A stretch of 6,609 bases of DNA. It comes from Campylobacteraceae bacterium. GTDB taxonomy: Bacteria > Campylobacterota > Campylobacteria > Campylobacterales > Sulfurovaceae. Position numbers and translations under genes: made by a program. The notes beneath the pieces were generated by a model. That model made no database searches. It had not been told where the DNA came from and saw only the letters and a program-made list of their open reading frames with translations. Shown in pieces: positions 1 through 4,580 of this stretch. Where the stretch lies: positions 1 to 6,609 of the forward strand of contig JALUKJ010000426.1 of the NCBI GenBank assembly GCA_027056615.1, read 5' to 3'. How positions within the stretch are numbered: the first letter of the stretch is position 1; each line of letters starts with the position of its first letter.

Positions 1-245
1 GTCTCAATCAACTCTAAATCTTTTAGAACTTTTAAAGAGGCTTCAAATGTTTTTTGGTTCATAGCTGGTAAATCTGACATAACTTTACTTGTGGAAATGA
101 CAAAATAACCATCTACTTCAATTGCCCAATAGGCAACATTTACCATATATGCCATTAAATCTGTTTGAGTGTGAGAGAGGTGATATTTTTCTTGAAAAAG
201 AAGGTCTTTTACTAAAATGAGTGTTCTGTTTGGTTGTGCTGACAT
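1..245 (-). CDS. Partial hypothetical protein, winged-helix-like N-terminal region
   Basis: This reading frame has 81 complete codons with no stop, starts with ATG at 245-243 and leaves the window at base 1, so the C-terminal part is missing. A good Shine-Dalgarno AAGGA (252-256) lies 6 bases before the start. The protein begins MSAQPNRTLILVKDLLFQEK. Residues about 20-45 look like two helices. Residues about 50-81 (VISTSKVMSDLPAMNQKTFE, followed by ASLKVLKDLELIE) have the spacing of a winged helix-turn-helix, in which a recognition helix is followed by a second helix ending in a Leu-Ile-Glu turn. I do not recognise a named family. DNA binding, for example as a replication-type or MarR-like regulator, is inference from this pattern. 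A long structured leader and a palindrome over the ribosome binding site lie directly upstream, which suggests post-transcriptional control or autoregulation. It is separated from the pgpA operon by a terminator and its own promoter candidate. Confidence 0.75.
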   Translation of the reverse strand, partial: MSAQPNRTLILVKDLLFQEKYHLSHTQTDLMAYMVNVAYWAIEVDGYFVISTSKVMSDLPAMNQKTFEASLKVLKDLELIE

Positions 246-253
246 GGTTTATC

Positions 254-275
254 CTTGAAAATTTTAATTTTCAAG
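254..275 (-). promoter_or_regulatory. Perfect palindrome overlapping the ribosome binding site of the partial gene
   Basis: Arms 254-263 (CTTGAAAATT) and 266-275 (AATTTTCAAG) are perfect reverse complements separated by two bases. In the minus-strand mRNA this forms an 8-bp hairpin with a six-base loop, and its 3' arm contains the AAG of the Shine-Dalgarno AAGGA (256-252). Folding would therefore partly hide the ribosome binding site. As DNA, the same palindrome could be an operator bound by the winged-helix protein encoded just downstream. The sequence cannot distinguish these. The 5' arm can also pair with a different upstream segment (see findings), which favours an RNA switch. Confidence 0.6.
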
Positions 276-284
276 AGTCCAGTT

Positions 285-428
285 ACCAACATCTCTTGAT
301 AAACAAGAAAAAAACAGTGCCTTTAAAGGCAGACTTAACCAATAGACTGATAAAATTCTATCAGCCTAGGTTAGAAGTAGAGGTGTTGGTTTAGTCGCTT
401 ACTGGCTCTACTTCGTTTCTTTCTTGTT
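285..428 (-). ncRNA. Candidate structured leader RNA with multi-arm junction and pseudoknot (cis-regulatory)
   Basis: Read as minus-strand RNA, five helices are mutually compatible. P1 pairs 415-428 with 302-315 (14 bp including one G-U that is a mismatch on the plus strand). P2 pairs 406-414 with 374-382 (9 bp, perfect) and abuts P1. P3 pairs 369-373 with 336-340 and abuts P2. P4 pairs 359-364 with 347-352 inside P3. P5 is the 14-base palindrome 318-331. A 7-bp pseudoknot can form between the P2 loop (384-390) and the 3' flank (285-291). Abutting helices plus a loop-to-flank pseudoknot are typical of riboswitches and other compact cis-acting RNAs. The element starts about 7 bases after a predicted transcription start and ends before the Shine-Dalgarno hairpin of the downstream gene. 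I do not recognise a known riboswitch class. It could also be an independent small RNA, because P5 is followed in the RNA by a run of seven U. Confidence 0.55.
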
Positions 429-441
429 CTGATTTCACCAT

Positions 442-450
442 TCTATAGCA
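442..450 (-). promoter_or_regulatory. Extended -10 promoter candidate for the structured leader and partial gene
   Basis: On the minus strand the sequence TGCTATAGA fits the extended -10 form TGnTATAAT at TG and at four of six hexamer bases. Campylobacterota sigma-70 promoters often rely on a TG-extended -10 in an AT-rich context with no strong -35, and the upstream stretch here (451-500) is very AT-rich. The predicted start of transcription is about base 435, a few bases before the first strand of P1, giving a leader of roughly 190 bases. It is a weak match read by eye. Confidence 0.4.
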
Positions 451-463
451 ATGTTATTTAGAG

Positions 464-477
464 AAAAATTAATTTTT
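464..477. repeat. AT-only 14-base palindrome
   Basis: AAAAATTAATTTTT is a perfect palindrome lying upstream of the -10 candidate of the leader RNA. In DNA of this composition such palindromes arise easily by chance. It could act as a bent UP-like element, but nothing beyond its position supports that. Confidence 0.3.
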
Positions 478-496
478 TTAGATTTTTTATGTTTAA

Positions 497-628
497 TTTT
501 ATTGAGCTAACCCTAGAAAAATAGGTGTAATAATGAATTATTTATAAAGCGATTTTTTAAATCTTTTTTTGGAAATAATTCATTATTGTACCTAGATTTT
601 TAGGGGGTGGTTGATTGACTCAATAAAA
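497..628. repeat. Large imperfect inverted repeat (hairpin or MITE-like element)
   Basis: The outer arms 497-506 and 619-628 (TTTTATTGAG and its complement) are a perfect 10-bp match. Inside them CCCTA (511-515) pairs with TAGGG (601-605). The core 529-543 pairs perfectly with 573-587 (15 bp) and extends to 522-543 with 573-594 if two G-U pairs are allowed, which work only in plus-strand RNA. The 29-base centre holds a small hairpin (551-555 with 559-563) followed by a T run. No open reading frame of note lies inside. It could be a non-autonomous mobile element, a relic, or a hairpin RNA. I see no target-site duplication. Confidence 0.65.
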
Positions 629-638
629 AACTTTTATA

Positions 639-662
639 CATTCCCACCTAGGAGTGACAATG
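639..662. repeat. Degenerate palindrome around CCTAGG
   Basis: CATT (639-642) pairs with AATG (659-662), CAC (645-647) with GTG (654-656), and the centre is a CCTAGG-like palindrome. This resembles the eroded form of a short dispersed palindrome of the kind often scattered in bacterial intergenic DNA. Several mismatches make it weak, and its role is unknown. Confidence 0.3.
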
Positions 663-693
663 CCAATGAATTAAGTAATAAATATTTAAAAAT

Positions 694-764
694 TGTAGGT
701 TCGATTTCATCGAACGGATTGTTTTATGGGCTTCAATTTTTTGTTCGATAAAATCGAACCTACA
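694..764. repeat. Inverted pair of GTAG-palindrome units, REP/BIME-like
   Basis: Arms 694-715 and 743-764 are inverted copies matching at 21 of 22 positions, around a 27-base spacer (716-742). Each arm has the same inner design: TGTAG followed by a hairpin of GTTCGAT, three bases, and ATCGAAC (699-715 on the plus strand, 743-759 for the other copy). REP elements mobilised by RAYT (TnpA-REP, Y1 HUH) transposases are known for a GTAG or GGAG tetranucleotide directly 5' of a short palindrome, and inverted REP pairs form BIMEs. This fits well, but no transposase lies in the window and copy number elsewhere is unknown. It could also act as a transcript-end or mRNA-stability element downstream of pgpA. 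Confidence 0.7.
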
Positions 765-780
765 GGATTTGGGGTTGATA

Positions 781-789
781 GGGGGGGGG
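781..789. repeat. G9 homopolymer tract
   Basis: Nine consecutive G lie about 30 bases beyond the pgpA stop codon, with a G4 at 771-774 nearby. In Campylobacterota, G/C tracts of about this length are often length-variable through slipped-strand mispairing. This one sits outside any reading frame I can support, so an effect would have to act on transcript ends or DNA structure. Its length may also be a sequencing uncertainty. Confidence 0.8.
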
Positions 790-806
790 TGATTGTCTTT
801 ACTCCT

Positions 807-829
807 AAAAAAACTCTTGTTAAAAGAGT
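807..829 (-). terminator. Rho-independent terminator of the ispDF-cemR-sat-pgpA operon
   Basis: On the minus strand ACTCTT (829-824), a five-base loop, AAGAGT (818-813) and a run of T down to 807 form a short hairpin with a U tract. The pgpA TAA (822-820) lies in the loop, so termination overlaps the end of the coding sequence. The six-base-pair stem has only two G-C pairs, so efficiency may be modest, but its position at the operon end is as expected. Confidence 0.75.
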
Positions 830-1311
830 CTTTCTAGTCCACGAAGTACTAATATAGTTAACATTCCCCCTGCAATACCTGCCAATATATCATCACCCAT
901 AACCCCTAAACCACCTTTTACCTTACGGTCAATAACTCCAATAAGTGAAGGTTTCCAAATATCAAAAAGTCTGAAAGCTCCAAATGAAGCTATAATAGCA
1001 ATCTCATACGCATAAGGAAAACTCATATTTTCTACTGTAGGTAGAGCAAACATCAAAGTTATCCACATACCAGAGACTTCATCAATAACAATGCTTTTAT
1101 CATCATGAGAGTTCGTTAGTTTTTCATATTTATTAATCTCAAAAATACCAATAATAGTAATAACGAGTGTTAACATAAAAAAAGTTTGCATAGGCAATAT
1201 TTGCAAAATAAGTAGTCCGATAATAAGTGCTACAAATGAGCCTACAGTTCCAGGGGCTTTTGGAGCAAGACCAGATGCTCCAAAAGTGATAAAAAGTCGA
1301 TTTAAAGTCAT
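820..1311 (-). CDS. pgpA: Phosphatidylglycerophosphatase A
   Basis: PgpA removes the phosphate from phosphatidylglycerophosphate at the inner membrane to make phosphatidylglycerol. The 163 residues match the usual family length and carry its signatures: APKAPGTVGSF near the N-terminus (16-26), DD plus IVIDEVSG (70-81), FRLFDIWKP (113-121) and GGLGVMGDD (133-141). The acidic residues of these motifs are the likely Mg2+ and catalytic site. Hydrophobic stretches at about 24-40, 42-58, 83-92, 102-112 and 141-157 fit a multi-pass inner membrane protein. The ATG is 16 bases after the sat-like stop codon, with a weak AAGAGAA ribosome binding site, so it is the last gene of the operon. A terminator overlaps its 3' end. 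The assignment is secure. Confidence 0.95.
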   Translation of the reverse strand: MTLNRLFITFGASGLAPKAPGTVGSFVALIIGLLILQILPMQTFFMLTLVITIIGIFEINKYEKLTNSHDDKSIVIDEVSGMWITLMFALPTVENMSFPYAYEIAIIASFGAFRLFDIWKPSLIGVIDRKVKGGLGVMGDDILAGIAGGMLTILVLRGLERLF

Positions 1312-1327
1312 AATACTATTCTCTTGT

Positions 1328-2521
1328 TTAGGTTAATGAGGTTGTTTGGTAGAGTCCCATTAAGTTGATGTAAAAGTCCTCTTCACTATGCTCTTCCATT
1401 AGTCCATCATTTGGCATAAGTGAATCATAAATCTCTTGAAGATTGTCAAATCTATCAGGAAATAAAGCACTTAAAATAGATGCTGAAACCTCACGTCTTA
1501 CTAATACTGATGGTGGCATCATTCCAGTCTCAATAAGTTTTAAAATAGATGGCGAGTGGTAATGAATATGATGATGTTGTCCATGAGGACAAGTTGTTGT
1601 ACTTACTAATGTTCTACATTTATTACAATATACATACTGCTCTAAAGTACTGACTTCTATTTCAATATCTTTTGTTACATCAAAAATAGAGTTTAATGTA
1701 TTATTATTATCATAGTAGAGTCCAAGACCTGCATGATTTTTACCAACAACCAAACGATTACAACCATAATTTTTTGCTACTAGTGCATCTAAAATAAGTT
1801 CATTATACCCTGCAAAGATATATGAGTTCTCTAGTGGTACAATAACAACTTTATTATTTGGTAAAAAGTTTTCAATAAAAGTCAAAATAGCATCATGGCG
1901 AATATCATAACGTAGACCATCTTTTGTAAATGGTTTAAGTAAAAATAGTACTACTAAATCTGATTGGTCAAGTGCCTGTCGAATCATACGCTCATGTGCT
2001 CTATTAAGAGGATTAGCTGCTAACATAAGTGCTGATACGTTCTTAGCATTTACTTCTCTAATCTTCTCTTGAATAGCTTTTTTAGAAGCTGTAATAAGTG
2101 GATAATTTACTTTATATCCACCAGTAACAGCAATGCTTCCTAATCTTTGCATAGTACTTTTAACCCCAGGGTGAGATTCATCAGCTGTTCCATAGATACA
2201 TTTTACTCTGTCTATAGGGTCAATATGAAATGTCTCCTCAACAGTTAATTCACCAACAATTTTCCCCTCATTAAAGAGTTCAACTACATCACCTTTTTTC
2301 AAAGATTTTAGACAAGCTTCATTTTTTTTACCACCAGGGGTTAAAAGAAAAGGAAAAGGGAAAGAGACACCTTTGTACATTTTTGTTTCACGTACTTCAA
2401 TTGCCTCTTTCTCTGTCATCAGTGTTTCTACAGGGCTAATTAACCCCTCTTGTACTAATGCCATGGTAGATAATGCTTCAGCATCAATATACAACTGATT
2501 ATTTCTTTTTGAAGATGCCAT
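1328..2521 (-). CDS. Sulfate adenylyltransferase-like protein (divergent, active-site residues altered)
   Basis: The 397-residue protein has the layout of single-domain bacterial ATP sulfurylase (ATP plus sulfate gives APS plus pyrophosphate): an N-terminal PUA-like part (about 1-155) and a catalytic nucleotidyltransferase part from about 160. Family landmarks are recognisable: NPLNRAHE (170-177), the YIFAGYNELILDALVAKNYG region (234-253), VGKNHAG (259-265), a zinc-site-like C299-x2-C302-x8-C311 with nearby histidines, and ETGMMPPSVLVRREVS (331-346). Key residues differ, however. The usual Q-T-R-N-P-x-H-x-x-H motif has lost Gln, Arg and the first His (L167, A169, N173), and GRDHAG is GKNHAG. 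Catalysis is therefore uncertain. The same gene sits in the same place in C. jejuni (Cj1609 by recollection), so the divergent form is probably a lineage paralogue. It starts with ATG inside the last codons of the regulator gene (23-base overlap), with AAGGA at 2528-2532. Confidence 0.8.
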   Translation of the reverse strand: MASSKRNNQLYIDAEALSTMALVQEGLISPVETLMTEKEAIEVRETKMYKGVSFPFPFLLTPGGKKNEACLKSLKKGDVVELFNEGKIVGELTVEETFHIDPIDRVKCIYGTADESHPGVKSTMQRLGSIAVTGGYKVNYPLITASKKAIQEKIREVNAKNVSALMLAANPLNRAHERMIRQALDQSDLVVLFLLKPFTKDGLRYDIRHDAILTFIENFLPNNKVVIVPLENSYIFAGYNELILDALVAKNYGCNRLVVGKNHAGLGLYYDNNNTLNSIFDVTKDIEIEVSTLEQYVYCNKCRTLVSTTTCPHGQHHHIHYHSPSILKLIETGMMPPSVLVRREVSASILSALFPDRFDNLQEIYDSLMPNDGLMEEHSEEDFYINLMGLYQTTSLT

Positions 2522-3383
2522 ATTTTTTCCTTTTCTCCCATAAGCTTTTTCGTGAAATACCTAATTTTTTCGAAAGCTCTGTATCGGGGTATTGATATTG
2601 AAAATTATTGACGATAAATTTAACATAATCATCAATGGTTAAAATTTCATTTTGGTCATAAAGTTTGTTATCTGTATTAATCTCAATTTGCTTATATGGT
2701 GTTTCAATATCTGAAGTAGTTGAGATAATAAAGTCGCGTCCATCAAGTATATCTAAAAGTTGTTCACGTTCACCCTTTTTGAGACTTTGCAAATCAGAAA
2801 TATAGAGTAAGTGTTTCCTATTAGCCTTTTCTATCTTATTTTTCCAATCTTTTGAGTTTAATGGAACAAAAGATAAAACTCTATCTTGACTTTTTGCATA
2901 TGTAAAGGCTAACTTGTCAACTAATTTAATATAGTTCGTTAAGATGACAAGTGGTGAAGAGATTTTTTCAATATCATTCTCAATATTAATGTCTTGTAAT
3001 AAGTACTCATTATACTCTTTATAGAGATTCTTGTACTTTTTAAGAGTTTGATACTCTTTATAGTGTTCGATTTTTCTTTGAAGTTCATCAATAATAAAAG
3101 GTTTAACAATATAGTCATTGGCTCCCAGTTTTAAGGGTGCAGCAACAGTATCATTGTTAATGTAAGAGACCATAAGAATAATAATCTTCTCTTTATATTT
3201 AGTAATTAAAGAGTTAAAGTTCTGACCAGGTAAATTGGTAGAGAGAAGATAAGCATCTCCAGTACTTGTTGCCATCGCCTCTTTAATGGAGGAGTAAACT
3301 TCTGTCTCATACCCAGCTTGTCCTAGCTTAGCTGAGATACTCTGTGCCAAATAAAGCTCATTTTCAATTATGGTAATTTTCAT
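2499..3383 (-). CDS. cemR: Orphan atypical response regulator, HP1021/CemR type
   Basis: This 294-residue cytoplasmic DNA-binding regulator has three parts. Residues 1-115 form a CheY-like receiver in which the phospho-accepting Asp is replaced by Ser48 (LLSTNLPG) and the acidic pair reads E7-N8, while Ser73 and Lys94 (YIVKPF) remain, so it should not work by classical phosphorylation. Residues about 130-235 look like a shrunken AAA+ core with a Walker-B-like strand (HLLYISDLQ, 191-199) but no Walker A. Residues about 267-290 form a Fis-like helix-turn-helix. Length, Ser substitution and position beside ispDF match HP1021 of H. pylori and CemR (Cj1608) of C. jejuni, global regulators of metabolism and stress. 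It contains no cysteine. I chose the ATG at 3383, which overlaps the ispDF stop codon as ATGA, over an in-frame TTG at 3395. No histidine kinase gene is adjacent. Confidence 0.88.
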   Translation of the reverse strand: MKITIIENELYLAQSISAKLGQAGYETEVYSSIKEAMATSTGDAYLLSTNLPGQNFNSLITKYKEKIIILMVSYINNDTVAAPLKLGANDYIVKPFIIDELQRKIEHYKEYQTLKKYKNLYKEYNEYLLQDINIENDIEKISSPLVILTNYIKLVDKLAFTYAKSQDRVLSFVPLNSKDWKNKIEKANRKHLLYISDLQSLKKGEREQLLDILDGRDFIISTTSDIETPYKQIEINTDNKLYDQNEILTIDDYVKFIVNNFQYQYPDTELSKKLGISRKSLWEKRKKYGIFKKK

Positions 3384-4501
3384 TGTAGTGTCCAATCATA
3401 ATAGTATAGTGTGGCAACTGCTTCAACAGCTACACCCTCTTTCCGTCCAATCCAACCTAGTTTTTCAGCTGTAGTAGCTTTAATATTAACTAAATTTGGA
3501 GTTAGGTTAAGTAGTTTAGCAAGTTTAAATCGCATCGCTTTTTTATAGCCTAAAAGTCTAGGGGTTTGTGCAATAATGGCTAAGTCAACATTGCCAATAA
3601 TATACCCTAAATCTTTTAATCTTTTTACAGTATCGAGTAACAATTCCATGGAATCTGCACCTTTATATGCACTAGAGGTATCAGGATAAAATTCACCAAT
3701 ATCCCCAAGACCTCCAGCTCCAAGAAGTGCGTCAATGAGTGCATGAATTGCAACATCTCCATCACTATGGGCTTTAAATCCAAAAGGTGAATCTATATTA
3801 ATACCACAAAGTACCATCTGCTTTCCATCTTCAAAAGGATGAATGTCGATACCAAAGCCTGTTAAGGCACGCTGTGAAGGTCGTTTGAGACAACTCATTT
3901 TTAAAAGGTCTTCTACTGTTGTAAGCTTATGAGCTTTTACCGAACCTTCAACAAAAATAATTTTACCACCCATAGAAGCTACAGCTGAGGAATCATCTGT
4001 AAACTCTACCTCTGAATTTAATGCACTTTTGAGTGTTTGGGTACAAGAGAGTTGTGGAGTTTGAATAATTTTTGTCTGTTCACGGTCAATAGGAGAACAC
4101 TCCAAATAGAGTGTATCTACAACTTTAAGTGTAGGAACTACACAACTTCTGTTCTTTTTTGCTAATATCACACGTTCTATCATCTCTTTATCAAGACAGC
4201 AACGAGCAATATCAGAAACTAAAACAAAAGGGGTTTTTACATGTTTGAGTGCATTAGTAAGAGAAGCTTGACGACTAGCTCCACCTTCTACTAAAGTATA
4301 CTCTGTAAAGTTTGACATGCAGTTCATATCGTCCTTAGATGACACTATAATGGTCTCTTTAAACTCATAAAGCTTTTGAAAATCATCAGCAACTTTGAGC
4401 CAAAGTGGTTTGTCTCCCGTCCACAACCATTGCTTTTTAGGTGGCAGAGCAAAACGAGAAGCTGAACCTGCACCTAAGAGAATAAGCGTAATGTCATCCA
4501 A
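3380..4501 (-). CDS. ispDF: Bifunctional IspD/IspF enzyme of the MEP isoprenoid pathway
   Basis: Two cytosolic enzymes are fused in 373 residues. IspD (about 1-205) transfers CMP from CTP to methylerythritol 4-phosphate; IspF (about 214-373) cyclises the later 2-phosphate intermediate to ME-cPP. IspD signs are LLGAGSASRF with PKKQW (8-25), GGASRQASL (73-81), VSDIARCC (95-102), VVDT (127-130), TPQ (148-150), TDD (168-170) and KLTTVEDL (192-199). IspF signs are GIDIHPF (217-223, metal ligands D219 and H221), HSDGDVAIHALIDALLGAG (245-263, ligand H253), GDIGEFYPD (266-274) and KATTAEKLGWIGRKEG (341-356). The fusion is typical of Campylobacterota and alphaproteobacteria. The start is TTG at 4501, seven bases after AAGGA (4509-4513); the nearby ATG at 4497-4495 is out of frame. 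It is the first gene of the operon and its TGA overlaps the regulator ATG, implying translational coupling. Confidence 0.95.
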   Translation of the reverse strand: MDDITLILLGAGSASRFALPPKKQWLWTGDKPLWLKVADDFQKLYEFKETIIVSSKDDMNCMSNFTEYTLVEGGASRQASLTNALKHVKTPFVLVSDIARCCLDKEMIERVILAKKNRSCVVPTLKVVDTLYLECSPIDREQTKIIQTPQLSCTQTLKSALNSEVEFTDDSSAVASMGGKIIFVEGSVKAHKLTTVEDLLKMSCLKRPSQRALTGFGIDIHPFEDGKQMVLCGINIDSPFGFKAHSDGDVAIHALIDALLGAGGLGDIGEFYPDTSSAYKGADSMELLLDTVKRLKDLGYIIGNVDLAIIAQTPRLLGYKKAMRFKLAKLLNLTPNLVNIKATTAEKLGWIGRKEGVAVEAVATLYYYDWTLQ

Positions 4502-4521
4502 TTCTATTTCCTTTTTTAAAG

Positions 4522-4580
4522 TGTAACCTAATTATACACAGGTAACCTTTAGTAACACTTTAATGAGCCATTATGTAACA
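4522..4580 (-). promoter_or_regulatory. Promoter of the ispDF operon with a cluster of GTTAC repeats (HP1021/CemR-box-like)
   Basis: A perfect TATAAT lies at 4536-4531 on the minus strand, giving a predicted start near 4524 and a leader of about 23 bases. Around it are four GTTAC copies, all in the same orientation: 4574-4580 (TGTTACA), 4551-4557 (TGTTACT), 4541-4547 (GGTTACC) and 4522-4528 (GGTTACA). Successive spacings of 23, 10 and 19 bases roughly follow the DNA helix. The first two fit the HP1021 box TGTT[TA]C[TA] as I recall it. The second overlaps the -35 position, so binding there by the regulator encoded in this operon could autoregulate it. The most upstream copy lies in the last codons of thiE. 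The box assignment is from memory. Confidence 0.55.

Noticed and set aside
285..430. Retron msr-msd RNA
   Set aside because: Although inverted arms enclose hairpins, there is no reverse transcriptase gene in the window and no long msd-type hairpin.
285..435. tRNA, tmRNA, SRP RNA or RNase P RNA
   Set aside because: None of the conserved sequence blocks, such as the T-loop, the SRP GNAR/GGAA loop or the RNase P core, are present on either strand, despite the strong helices.
655..675. ATG at 661 preceded by GGAG on the plus strand
   Set aside because: The ribosome-binding-site-like sequence is convincing, but the frame stops after four codons (MPMN), so it is not a gene and belongs to a degenerate palindrome.
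246..819. CRISPR array or integron attachment sites in the repeat-rich intergenic region
   Set aside because: The repeats are inverted pairs of different sequence, not regularly spaced direct repeats, and no cas or integrase gene is present.
2423..2429. TGTTTCT, a match to the HP1021 box
   Set aside because: It lies inside the sat-like coding sequence, alone and with no promoter signal nearby. A degenerate 7-mer is expected by chance.
3383..3395. Upstream TTG start for the response regulator (four extra residues)
   Set aside because: The ATG at 3383 gives an ATGA overlap with the ispDF stop codon and begins with the receiver strand MKITIIENE as family members do. The TTG has no better ribosome binding site.
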